Below are positions 1-10,301 of a stretch of 64,000 nt of DNA, piece by piece (within the stretch, counting starts at the first letter, position 1; each line of letters starts with the position of its first letter). The DNA is taken from positions 8,382,713-8,446,712 of the forward strand of contig CM055100.1 of NCBI GenBank assembly GCA_029204225.1, written 5' to 3'. A program made the position numbers and the translations under genes. The notes beneath the pieces were generated by a model. It was given only the letters and a program-made list of their open reading frames with translations, searched no databases and was not told the origin of the DNA. This DNA comes from Diphasiastrum complanatum. Taxonomy: Eukaryota > Streptophyta > Lycopodiopsida > Lycopodiales > Lycopodiaceae.

Positions 1-660
1 TCCTTTTTTTGGATGAATCAAATCTACAAAAGCAGAGACTTGAAAGCTATTTCTTTATTCTAAGAATATATTAGTGAAATTTCTATAAAAATAATTAGCC
101 CGATTTCATGTGATTCCTTGGGAAGGTAATTATAATTTCTCATCACCTTGGACGATGTCACATGAATGGTTAGCTTGATTGTTTTCTAATTTGTGGGGGT
201 TTGTGGGAGTGGGGGGCTCATCGCTTCCATATGAAGAGAAGGATGTGATTAAAGTACTGCAAGATGAGGATGAAGTTGGAAAAGCATACGGTTGCATAGC
301 TTCCAACTCATGCAAATCATCTCATGCGAATGGACCTACGATCTCCTATTTAATTCATGCAATCTACTACCTTATCAAATTGGTGGGCACTGACGAAGTC
401 TAGGATATACATGGAGGACCATCTCTAGTGGATAGTCCTCCGTAGAATTTGGATCATAAGGGCGATCCATAACAACTTGTAGAGTATCATATGATTGTGT
501 AAATAGACTCCTAGACGCTTGTTATGGTGGCTATGGTGCAAGGTGTAAAGCAATGGAGTTTTGTTGGATGTATTCTCTACGGCTCAATGCAGTTGTCACG
601 GTGTAGAGCGATCACTACGGGGAAATGCGGTTGTTATGGATGAAAGGTGGTCACAATGAT
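1..660. other. no gene recognised
   Basis: AT-rich DNA with only short open frames on both strands. None resembles a known family and none has convincing splice sites. It runs into the minisatellite at about 708. Confidence 0.5.
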
Positions 661-707
661 TGTGGTGTGTTTTATGACGGTCTCAATGGTTCAAGGGTCG
701 GTTGACA

Positions 708-1092
708 TCTGAGAGCATCCGTCGGTCGAGAACTGACGCGAGGGCGTTTGTCAAGATCTGACGTGAGGTCGTCGGTCGAGATCTGACGTGAGGTCGTCGG
801 TTGAGTTCTGAAGCGAGGTCGTCGGTTGAGATTGGGACGGAGGCTGTCGGTCAAGATCTGACATGAGGTCATCAATCAAGATCTGACGTGAGAGCGTCGG
901 TCGAGATTGGGACGAAAGCTGTCAGTCGAGATCTGACACGAGGTTATTGGCCGAGATCTGACGCCAGGACGTCAGTCAAAATTCGGGTGGAAACTGTCGG
1001 TCGAGATCTGACACGAGGTCGTCGGTCGAGATCTGATTTGAGAACGTCAGTCAAGATTGGGATGGAAACTGTCGGTCGGGATCTGATGCGAG
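708..1092. repeat. 25-bp minisatellite, about 15 diverged units
   Basis: The unit is built on GTCGTCGGTCGAGATCTGAC followed by GTGAG and repeats head to tail. Alternate units carry a variant with GAGATTGGGACG. The array is much more GC-rich than its surroundings and stops just before the gypsy remnant, so it may belong to that element's 5' region. The short open frames crossing it on both strands are by-products of the periodicity. Confidence 0.85.
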
Positions 1093-1182
1093 AGAGGGAG
1101 AGCATCCGAGAGAAAGGACAGCATGAATTTGTATACATGGGATGTGTAACCCAATGAAGTCTGGGATACAATCGATGACGAT

Positions 1183-1602
1183 ATGATAAGTGAGGCACCA
1201 ACACCGCCCACTCAAAAACCACAAAAAACTCGGTTACAAACAACTAAATTTATTGATACAAAATTAACCCAGCGTCAAAAACAGATGCGTGAGAAGCTTA
1301 AACAGCAGATCAAGCCCTTGTCAAAAGGGACAGAAACTAAACAATCCGACCAAGCTTCCATGTCCGACAGTGAATTACCTCAGATGATTCCCAAAGTTTT
1401 CGAACCTTTTGTCAACCCACCTTTTGATCTTCCACAGAAGTTCAAAGATTCTACACTGGATGACATTGTTATCCAGCTACCATAGCCGCATCAGGAACCT
1501 ACACCAAGTTCCAACTCCTTTGAAGGACCTGCTAAAACAATTCAACTAAACCTTAAAGATTCTGACGAGGAGATAGATCGAATAGTTCATGTTGATGCAC
1601 AT
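1183..1602 (+). pseudogene. gypsy polyprotein segment upstream of the reverse transcriptase (decayed)
   Basis: The frame begins at 1183 and is lysine-, glutamine- and proline-rich. It is interrupted by TAG at 1483-1485, and the same frame resumes with an acidic stretch containing VHVDAHLSS that runs into the reverse transcriptase at 1603. In gypsy elements this part links protease to reverse transcriptase. I see no protease active site here, so the left end is truncated or too diverged. The strand and continuity with downstream domains make this a pol remnant, not a host gene. Confidence 0.6.
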
Positions 1603-2703
1603 TTGTCATCAACCCAACTTTATGATCTGGAAACGTTACTCCGCAAATACAGGGATGTATTTGCATGGAATTATACAGAAATGAAAGGAATCCCACTTGA
1701 AATACTTGTCCATAGGATTCCTTTAGAAGACAATGCTAAGCCTATTAGGGCTAACCCTATCGATCTCACTCTGTCTATCGTGAGAGGATCGACGAAGATA
1801 TTAAGAAATTGTTGGATGTTGGTTTCATTTATGAAGTTCAACATAATGATTGGGTATCACCCATTGTGGTTGTACCCAAGAAAAATGGCAAGCTTTGTAT
1901 CTGTGTCGATCTCAAAAACCTTAATACGGTTAGGAAAGAAAGACCATTTTCCCTTGTCTTTAACGACTCAAATCCTCAAGGAAATGGCAAGAGCTGAAGC
2001 TTTCAGCTTCTTAGATGGATTCAGCGGGTATTTCCTTGTTCAAATAGCCCCTGAAGATAAACATAAAACGGCCTTTGCAACAGAGAACGAGGTTTATGCT
2101 TATAGCGTTATGCCTTTTGGCTTATGCAACGCCCCTTCAACGTTCCAAAGGGTCATGCAACTGGCCTTTCAAGATCTGTTACATCGGATCGTGGAGATTT
2201 ATCTCGACGATCTAGGTGTACATTCATCCACAGCTACACACATTGACGCCCTGGAGAAAATCTTCATTCACTATCGTAGATTTGAAATCTCACTAAACCC
2301 TGATAAATGTCAAATATGGATTACCCATGGGGTCATACTCGGGCATATAATTTCAAAGGACAGTATACTGAACCCGTCAAAAATCAAGATTATAGTGGAA
2401 ATTTCCTTACCTGCAACAGTGAAAGAAGTATATGTCTTCCTTGGTCATACAAATTATTATCGCATCTTTATAATCGACTATGCCGGCAAGGCACACCTCG
2501 TTTATTTAGTTGTGGTAGATCCTCGCTGGACCGAAGAACAAATTAAGGCCTTTGAGGAGTTGAAAACAGCCCTCACCATGGCTCCCATACTCCACTCGCT
2601 AGATTACATGAAAGAGTACATACTGACGCAAGTAAGTATGCCATTGGAGGTCTTCTTGCACAACCGGACGAGTATGGCAAAGACTTGCCAATACGTTTCT
2701 TGA
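1603..2703 (+). pseudogene. Ty3/gypsy reverse transcriptase (frameshifted remnant)
   Basis: Reverse transcriptase of an LTR retrotransposon, which copies element RNA into DNA. Visible motifs are RKYRDVFAW before the domain, FSFLDGFSGY, MPFGLCNAPSTFQRVM and the catalytic YLDD at 2200-2211, followed by LNPDKCQIW. Between about 1800 and 1935 the conserved reading (PKKNGKLCICVDLKN) lies in another frame, so two compensating frameshifts flank it. Another frame change follows at about 2610-2700. The copy cannot make a full enzyme. It is clearly related to the copy at 54580-55374. The RDVFAW-type lead-in suggests the Athila/Tat side of gypsy, but that placement is inference. Confidence 0.85.
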
Positions 2704-2711
2704 GCAGGTAA

Positions 2712-3137
2712 TTGGTGCCTGCTGAAGTAAACTATACAACCACCGAGAGAGAAGCATTGGCGATGGTCTATGCTGTGCAACAAGTAAGAGATTATTTATT
2801 ATGCCAGACCTTTGCGTTTTACACATACCATCAAGCCCTTCTATATATCGTTAATAAATCTTGTAAAACAGGACGTATAGCTCGATGGATGTTGATTTTT
2901 AAGGAATTTAATTTCCACGTAGTCATTCGGAAAGGGACCCAACATTTCATGGTGGACCAACTTTCCAGACTGCCAAGTGCTGAAAAAGCAACTGCACCAG
3001 TCAACGATGATCTCTCTGATACATGCCTTTTTCAGATCGATGCTACACCCTTATGGGCTGAGGAGATCACCCAGTTTCTCACAACAGGTAGACTCAAAGA
3101 AGGTCTAAATACGGTGGCAAAAAATTGTTTTTGCTAA
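2712..3137 (+). pseudogene. gypsy RNase H segment (remnant)
   Basis: It continues the gypsy pol after a frame change. VNYTTTEREALAMVYAVQ is the typical RT-linked RNase H stretch, and it is followed by an aromatic-rich core and a DQLSR motif just before the linker to integrase. RNase H removes RNA from the RNA-DNA hybrid. The catalytic start of the domain falls in the frameshifted segment before 2712. The frame ends at a stop at 3137. Confidence 0.75.
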
Positions 3138-3149
3138 AAATAACGCCCT

Positions 3150-4062
3150 TTTAGTTAATTGTGAAACAACTTTACAAAAGGGGCATTGACGGTATCATTC
3201 GCCGATGTGCTTATGAATCTGAGATACGACCTATCATATCTCAGGCTCACGAGGGCATTGGAGGTTGGCCACCTTTCTGCTGAAGCCACAACAAAGATTA
3301 TCCTTCGAGCAGGACTGTGGTGGCCATCTTTGTTTAAGGACACGTTTGCTATCATTAAAGCATGTGATGTCCGTCAATGAGCCAAGAAAAACACCAAAGC
3401 AGATTTTACGCCGTTGACTCCCATTATAGAAGGCGAAGCCTTCCATAAGTGGGGAATTAACTTTGTTGGACCAATCAGTCCAGCAGCAAAACATACTCAA
3501 GCTCGTTACATCCTCATAGCCATAGATTATGCCACTAAGTGGGTGGAGGCTCGAGCAACGAAGGACGCCAACACAAAAACAGTTGCACGTTTTCTTTACG
3601 AAAACATTATTACACGTTTTGGCTGTCCCATTTAGTTAGTGATCGCGGCACGCAATTTTTAAATTCTGTCATTGATAACCTCCTACGCCATTACCTTGTT
3701 GTTCACAGAAAAAGTACACCGTACTACCCTAGATGTAATGGCCAGGCTGAATCAACTAACAAGACGATATGTAAAATTTTGATCAAGATAGTTGAAACTA
3801 GTCATTCTGATTGAGAAACAAAACTTTTCTCAGCTATTTGGGTTTACCGCACCACCCTGAAGAAAGTCACTGGGTGGGTTACCCCTTTCCACTTAGTATA
3901 TGGTCAAGAGGCGGTAATGCTAGTAGAATTCTTAGTCTCATCATTACGAGTCATGGAAACTTTTTCAACAGATCTCCATGAAAAAGCTGCAATCGAACAA
4001 GAACTCAAAATTAGACTATTTACGTTAACCCAGTTATGCGATACAAGACTTATATCTTAATG
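3150..4062 (+). pseudogene. gypsy integrase (remnant)
   Basis: It contains a zinc-binding region (HEGIGG in one frame, WWPSLFKD, ACDV) and the catalytic core: WGINFVGPIS, AIDYATKWVEA, SDRGTQF and NGQAEST hold the DDE residues. The core is split between frames, with a stop at 3633-3635 just before SDRGTQF and another stop near 3814. Homology continues weakly past 4000 (TPFHLVYGQEAV). I find no LTR on either side, so this is an old truncated copy. Confidence 0.8.
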
Positions 4063-4399
4063 ACCCACCTACAAGCGGCATGTGCGTACTTGAAAAGTGC
4101 ACACAATGACCAAGAACAAAGTTGCAGAGGGTACCCATGTCCCTGTTTCACTTTATGGCAGATTCACAACTGCATTCCCAAAATCTCTATGACTGGGCAC
4201 AATTTGTTTTGAACTGCATTAAGAACAAGCAGTAGACAACAGTACTCGGATATCTCTTGACAGATATCACTCTTCACCAAGTACAGAACAGGCCAAAGCT
4301 TCAACAACACTTGCAGCTTGCGGACAAGGCATGAGAAATTCCCATTGAGTCAACAAAGTCCAAGCGTGCATGATCAAGGGCAACTTCACCATCGGCATC

Positions 4400-4618
4400 C
4401 TAGCCTAAACGAGTAAACACCAGTATTCTCCTTCTGGGACAGAAACAAACAATGGCTGATTCACCCGAAGAAGATAACACAATATTTTTGATTCTATCTC
4501 TTTGTTGAGGAGATAGATTCTCAAACCACTCTTGATTATATTCTTCGGGCTCCTCGCGAGCTCTTCTCCTAGATGGTCTCCCACTTGACCTTCCACTTGA
4601 CCTACCACTTGAAGACAT
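4400..4618 (-). CDS. small Ser/Arg-rich open frame, unknown
   Basis: A 72-codon frame beginning with repeated SSGRSSGR-type residues, then an acidic segment and QQRDRIKNIV. The N-terminal composition resembles the start of some retrotransposon gag proteins, and the segment lies directly after the gypsy remnant but on the opposite strand. I do not recognise it. It may be a gag fragment or a chance frame. Confidence 0.2.
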   Translation of the reverse strand: MSSSGRSSGRSSGRPSRRRAREEPEEYNQEWFENLSPQQRDRIKNIVLSSSGESAIVCFCPRRRILVFTRLG

Positions 4619-4639
4619 TGTATCAAAGAAAAACTTTAA

Positions 4640-6314
4640 AAATTAGAAAGTAGTGGAGAATGGGAGTGAAAGAGTAGTGAGGAGTGTTAGATTAGAAGAG
4701 TAAGCAATGACAAGAAAGCAATAGTTCAATAGCAAGCAAGATCAATAGATTAGAAAGAGATTGTAAGCAATAGCAAGAGCAAGATCACTAGCAAGGAAGA
4801 GCAACCAAAAGCAAGCAAGCAAGCAAGCAAATAAGCAAGATCTATAGAGCTTGGAAGAGCAATAGCAAGCAAGAGCACTAAACACTAGATTAGGAAAACC
4901 ACTAAAACTTGAAAGCAAAAGAAGAGGAGCAAGAATGCTCACGGAAATGGGGTTTTATGGGCATTCAAGTTTCAAGGAAGAGAGGGGAAAAAAACCATGT
5001 GGGAGACCCTCCCACATGCGAAGAGAGGGACAAAAACCGTTTTGTCCCCCACATGGGCTTGCATGATTTAAATGTCATGCAAGTCGTAATCTTTTCTAGA
5101 TTTTATGAGAATATTTCAATGTAGAATTTGACATAAAATCTTACATAAAATATATTTTTTAATATGATGAAACATAAAAAATCAATTCAAAGATCATTAT
5201 GGTAGTATTTAATTGTTAAAACTAGCTTTATATTGTTATAAATTTTATTTTTCTTGAGATTTGACATACAAGACAAAATCATGAGATACAAAATAGTACA
5301 TATTGTTATTAAACAAGTAATTTGACAAGGTTTTTAGGATTTTATGACATAATATTATGTCAAATCGATGATTTCATAAAAAATTTAGTTTACTAATAAT
5401 CTAGCTGTTATAGATTTGATATAATTTGATGACATAATTATATGGTCAAATAGAAAAATTTTGCTTTTGTCATGTGACCTCTTAAATGGTTGCACGGGGT
5501 CATTTAGATTCATGATCAAAATCATGTATGCTATATTGAGAACCTTAGTGATTTGTGACCTATATGAAATATCTTTTTAATTGTTGGTGTGTGACCTATA
5601 TTACCTTATATGAAATCATAGTTATTAGTTGAAATATCATTTAGCATTGTAATAAAGATGTTGATCAATGACGTGCTAGCTAGTATATGATTGATTGACA
5701 TTGTCCAATTGCTCATCTTTTCTTTTCGATTCGAGGAACATCATCTTGCATACAAAGCAACCATAGATAGAAAGGGCGAATGCATATTGCTCCTCATGAG
5801 ATACCATGGCACACTAGGCCAATCCAAAGAGATTTATCACTAAACAACTCGAGCCAGGTATTAATTAATCGAATGAGTGATTGAGTGGGCAATCAATCAA
5901 TTGAGTATATGACTGATTGTTTGATTTTGATCATTCCATCTTGAAAGAAAGATTGAGTGAGATCATCACTCATCCTGGACAAGAGTTCAAACTGAAAGCT
6001 TCGAATATTGACTGCCATGTGGTCTTTAAATTAGTTGAGATAGGCCTGCGTGCACTATCTACTGATGTCTAACATTTGTCAGTATGAACCTCATTTTGAT
6101 TGCTCATCATGTGTTGCCCCACCCAAACAATTTTCTTGATAGCAATGTTACTAGAATATTAAATTTTCATTAAGCATAACTAGAATATACATGGATCAGA
6201 TGTTGGCATGTCTTTAACAAATTTTATTGTATTTGTTTAGTACATAGAGTCTCATAATGATTACTTATGATGTGGTATAGAGTAGTTGGCTACAGTGTGT
6301 ATATGTCATTGACG
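4640..6314. other. no gene recognised; AT-rich spacer
   Basis: The stretch 4700-4880 is rich in GCAAG/AGCAA words, including a short AAGC tandem at about 4802-4830. 4930-5080 has an imperfect inverted pair around CATGTGGGAGACC and CCCCCACATGGG. The rest is AT-rich with scattered short frames and no family resemblance. Confidence 0.4.
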
Positions 6315-7042
6315 ATGTCATCATCATCAGATAGCGATTCATCTCATGATCACAATAGCAGGTATATTGTTATTGATATTGACATCAATTGCACTTTATT
6401 TGTTATTTGAATATGAGTGTATAATTTTTCTTGCAAATTTATTCTTACAATGACATTGATTGGAATTATGAATTCTAGGAAAATTATCATACGTCCATGT
6501 GATTTAGAAAAAGAAAAAAGAATTGAGCTCTATCACAGAAAAAAGGAGCAAGCAAGACTAAAGTACAATGAACAACTATTGACTGGTTCATCTTCAAGCT
6601 CTTCCATCAATCAACATAGACGCCTATTGATCCATCACATATATGTATATTGATTTATGTCACAATTTTTTTATTCGTAATAGTGATGTACTCCGATTTG
6701 GTTGAGGATTGTGATATTGTATATTGCTCTTTGGAAAGCCAAGACACCACTCCATCACAAATGAAGGTTGCAAATGCACTAAATGTACTAAGAGTATTTT
6801 ATCAATTTTTATCACATGTTACAATTCGTCACATGTTAGAATTTGTCAATTTTCACTTGAATGACACTGAAAGAATTTGTGCCATTTGGAATTGAGTTAT
6901 TGTACAGTTTCAACTAGAATATGATGAGAGGATACCATGTACATGCACACACTGCAAAGGCCTTAGGATTCGGACAAGGAGGATTGTCAACGATCATATT
7001 TGGGCCAATGGAGTGCACACAGAGGATCCAAGAGTACGAGAG
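6315..7042 (+). pseudogene. exon-like series ending in a CxCxxC finger (CACTA transposase-associated-like)
   Basis: Three pieces read as exons. ATG at 6315 gives an Ser/Asp-rich start and ends at AG|GTATAT (6361). The next begins after TTCTAG at 6479 and continues the frame as a basic, charged segment (IELYHRKKEQARLKYNEQ). The third begins after TTGTACAG at 6908 and ends at GAG|GTAAAC (7042); it encodes PCTCTHCKGLRIRTRR followed by VNDHIWANG. A CxCxxC finger followed by an R-rich stretch and H-x-x-x-x-G is the layout of the transposase-associated domain of plant CACTA proteins. How exons 2 and 3 join is unclear, and I see no transposase catalytic domain downstream. Confidence 0.4.
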
Positions 7043-7154
7043 GTAAACTCTTTAAAGTATTTTTTGGAAATGCTTTAATATTTGGCCCTTATGGCACTTC
7101 AAGTATAGTTTGGCCAATAAATATTGAGCGATAGGATGAGTGCCACAATACTTT

Positions 7155-7319
7155 GAAGTTAATCTCTCACTTGCTTCTAAAAGAAAAAATCCAAATAGAA
7201 TAATTAGATGAAGTTAATCTCTCACTTGCTTCTAAAAGGAAAAATCCAAGTAGAATGATTAGATGAAGTTAATTTCTCACTTGCTTCTAAAAGAAAAAAT
7301 CCAGATAAAATGATTAGAT
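7155..7319. repeat. three tandem 55-bp repeats
   Basis: Units start at 7155, 7210 and 7265, each beginning GAAGTTAAT and containing CTCACTTGCTTCTAAAAG. They differ by only a few bases, so the triplication is fairly recent. Confidence 0.9.
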
Positions 7320-7362
7320 GAAGATTTCCATATCCAGTCACCCATAATAGACTCATTCATGT

Positions 7363-7514
<152 letters not shown>

Positions 7515-7734
7515 ATCCAATGCTCCCAATTCTAGAAAGGTGTGTAGCCCTTGTTTTCTTCCATTAAAGACGTGGTTCAAATGTTTTTTGTTGGAAGATG
7601 AGTTTCACAAGAAAGCCCAAATGCTGCAGGGAGGGAGCATGTGGTGACATTCTGGAATAGGATATAATCGTGTGGTTCGGGAGATTTCATTAGCACTCTA
7701 TAATGTTCTCTCTATTTTCTCTTCATGTGTGTTT

Positions 7735-7745
7735 GGGGTGGGTGT

Positions 7746-7793
<48 letters not shown>

Positions 7794-7985
7794 ATGCGTG
7801 TGTTTGTGGTATGCGTGTGTGTGTTTCATGCTACTAGTTTACGGTTTGTGTTATATATTAATTTGTGTTTCATGCTTTTGTTCTCAAAGATTAACATTTC
7901 ATGGTAGTTAGCTTTAAGTATAATGCCGTTAGTTTATGTTTCATGCTTACTAGTCCATTGTTATATCTTTATTTATGTTTCATGC

Positions 7986-8046
<61 letters not shown>
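7735..8046. repeat. (GT)n and (AG)n microsatellites in a probable intron
   Basis: (GT)n covers about 7742-7792 and (AG)n about 7988-8046 with one interruption. Between them lie two diverged copies of a motif around TTTATGTTTCATGC. A splice acceptor-like TTTTGCAG follows just downstream at about 8072, which fits an intron for the ORF at 8074. Confidence 0.8.
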
Positions 8047-8073
8047 AATTGATACATCTAACATTTTGAACTT

Positions 8074-8319
8074 TTGCAGAAGAAGGAACATAAGTTGGTT
8101 TCAAGGAAAAGAGTTGCAAGAGAGATCGAGAATATTATTGATAGGATAAATCACATGAATATTGATTTTGGATCATCATTGGCCTTAGATGATGCTCTTG
8201 TTGAGGATGACCCCTTGCATGATATAATTAGTTCATCAATGCCTTGTGAGTCAATCCATGTTTCCGAATCTCTAGAACGTTCTTATCACCCAACCACACC
8301 TATCCTAGATGTTGCACAT
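8074..8319 (+). pseudogene. unrecognised N-terminal part fused to an eIF3d fragment
   Basis: The open frame starts at the ATG at 8074, a few bases after a TTTTGCAG acceptor, and runs without a break into the eIF3d segment at 8320. The 82 residues are basic at first (SRKRVAREIENIIDR), then acidic (LVEDDPLHD). They do not look like the part of eIF3d that normally precedes the homologous segment. I cannot name the family. Together with the upstream CxCxxC piece, a transposon-derived ORF that acquired host sequence is one reading; a rearranged host gene is another. Confidence 0.35.
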
Positions 8320-8548
8320 GACAAGGCTATAGTGTTTGTCACCGATTCCATCTTGTCTACTCTTATGTGTGCTCCAAGATCAGTATATTCATGGGATATT
8401 GTTGTCCAAAGAGTGGGTAAGAAGCTATTTTTCGACAAACGTGATGGTTCACAACTAGATTTGCTATCTGTCAATGAAACTGCTCAGGAGCCTCTTCCTG
8501 AAGCGAAGGAGGATATCAATTCTGCTTACTCACTCAGTGTGGAGGCTG
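8320..8548 (+). pseudogene. eIF3d fragment, 5' piece (interrupted by LTR element)
   Basis: From the DKA codons at 8320 the frame encodes ILSTLMCAPRSVYSWDIV, then FFDKRDGSQLDLL, NETAQEPLPE and KEDINSAYSLSVEA. This is the strongly conserved segment of translation initiation factor 3 subunit d that leads into its cap-binding domain. The frame is intact to 8548, where the LTR retrotransposon begins; after that the ORF ends at a TAA contributed by the LTR. The 3' continuation lies beyond the element at 13803. The protein normally acts in the cytosol on mRNA recruitment. This locus holds only about 95 codons of it, so I treat it as a pseudogene or captured fragment. Confidence 0.8.
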
Positions 8549-9468
8549 TGTTGTAAAGCTGACTTGGGTGCACCCAGCGTGCCCTGTAAGACTCAAAGGG
8601 GTGACACTCCCTAAGGTCCCAGAGCAAGTTAGAATGTCAAGGACTGAGCCTCCGACCTGTGGTGAGCCAGTCAAGTAGTCACAAAGTCATGAGCTAGCTC
8701 TGGAGCTCGAGTCATGGCCTAGTCATGAAAGCAGGTTGATTCGGCCGCCGGGACGGCTCCCGGGACCCATGTCCGGGAGCCAGACTGATTCTGCCAGGCT
8801 TGCCAGGCTTAATCAGCAAAATAAAAACTAAGTCCTAAAAAGCGTGCTTTACCAGAAAGCACTATGTTTCAAACCAGAGGGGGTGCGCCGAATCACAGCA
8901 GAACTATAGGGGGAGTCCGGCAGACAGAAACTTGGGCAGCTCAACCAGCGCCAGGAATCCAGTCGCCAGGTCTCAGCTCCCTCTACCAGCACGAGCCAGG
9001 CACAATGCCCAGCACGTGTTGGTGGCCCCGAGACCGGTCAGTCTATGTATGAATGTAACCTCTTCCAAATCTAATAAAGTTGATCCTTGGGGATGATTAC
9101 CATTTCGGTTTCGCCTCCGGGACTGGTCCAAGTGGAAGGACCCTTACTACAACCTTTTTGCGTCGCTGGCGCCTAAGGGTCCCTGTCATCGACATGGGGC
9201 TTGCCGCTATGCCAATTGGTCAGTTTGGCGACCACTATGCCTTGGGATTCATGTGTGGCTTGTCTTTGCCTTTGGTTACCTTTTGGGGACGGATTCTGAG
9301 TTGGCTTTCGGGTTGGTTGGGATTCCAGTTTTCTTAAGTCTGAATGGTTAAGCTTGTTACGATTCTGAGTTGGTTTTTACGTAAGTGCATGATGGATGAA
9401 TGTTAGACTTAAGCGCGTGTTGGGGAAACCGCTCAAGTCCCCGCGCCCTTTGAGGCGCCGGCGCAACA
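8549..9468 (+). repeat. 5' LTR of the non-autonomous element
   Basis: 920 bp starting TGTTGTAAAG and ending GGCGCAACA. An AATAAA at about 9073 could serve 3'-end formation. A perfect 6-bp stem, GTGCTT/AAGCAC with a 7-nt loop, lies at 8844-8862 and resembles the hairpins in the leader. Two open frames inside (62 and 85 codons) occur identically in both LTRs but match no family. Confidence 0.95.
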
Positions 9469-9470
9469 TG

Positions 9471-9482
9471 TGGTATCAGAGC
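9471..9482 (+). promoter_or_regulatory. primer-binding site
   Basis: TGGTATCAGAGC lies two bases after the 5' LTR. It is complementary to the 3' end of plant initiator methionine tRNA and primes minus-strand DNA synthesis. Confidence 0.9.
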
Positions 9483-9554
9483 CGACTAGCCGGTCAGCTA
9501 CGCAAGTCTCACAGGGATGGCCACGTTTTTGGGATTTGTCAGGACAACCGTTGC

Positions 9555-9950
9555 GCAAGGTGCTACCCACAGTGTAAGCACGGGTGCGTCCACGGTCGGG
9601 GTGGTCGGCAGAACGGGGGACTTGATGAGTCAAAGTGCTGCCCTCGAGGTGTAAGCACGGTCAGTTCTCGCGGTTCGGGCCTGGCGCTGTCTGCACGTAG
9701 GACGGATGAGGCAAAGTGCTGCCTAGGTAGGTGAAAGCACGGTCTGTACCTTGTGGGGTGCGGGGCGACATATTCGAACTGTACGGGTTAACCATTGATA
9801 CAGAGATGCTGCTCGAATTCGGGTGTAAAGCACGGGTGGTTAGCTGCCGGTGCGGGATAGCTGCCGATCGTTTAGCTATAAGGGCTATCGACCAAAAAGT
9901 GGTGGGGCGTGACTGAGGCAATGTGCTGCTTAATGGTGAAAGCACGGATG
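9555..9950 (+). repeat. five leader repeats with GTGCT/AGCAC hairpin cores
   Basis: Units lie at 9560-9581, 9635-9658, 9716-9740, 9806-9833 and 9923-9945. Each has GTGCT (ATGCT in the fourth), a variable 12-18-nt loop, then AGCACGG. Several share the flanks GAG-CAAAGTGCTGC and GGTG-AAAGCACGG. Spacing between units grows from 75 to 117 bp. They occupy the untranslated leader between the primer-binding site and gag, where packaging or dimerisation signals are expected. A related stem is present in the LTR. Confidence 0.8.
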
Positions 9951-10301
9951 GTTGGATGGATGTTTCCCCGTGGGCTAATTCTGTGATAGATTTGTGTGGG
10001 CGCGGCTAGGCAAAGGTCCTACGTCCGGTCTCAGGGGGGGTTTGTGGCTTGAGAGGGATCCTCTATGTTTGCTTTGGTTGGTATGTTTCGTTTGTCGTGT
10101 GCTTGCTTGGACACAAATGACCTGGTTCCTACTTGGCTCTCAGGTGATGTGGGCGTGCTAAGTTTGAGGAAGGGATATTTTCATTGAAGCTGATTTAATA
10201 AAGAAGAAAAGAGAGCTGTGGGGCCCGGCTGACAGAAGGGAGAGCTTCAAATATAAAAAGGATTGAGGCGATAATCTGTTGGAAGTACACCTCTGACTAT
10301 A

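Noticed and set aside
8864-9337. Two open frames of 62 and 85 codons in the LTRs (also 13198-13671)
   Set aside because: They occur identically in both LTRs because the LTRs are identical. They have no family resemblance, so conservation says nothing about coding.
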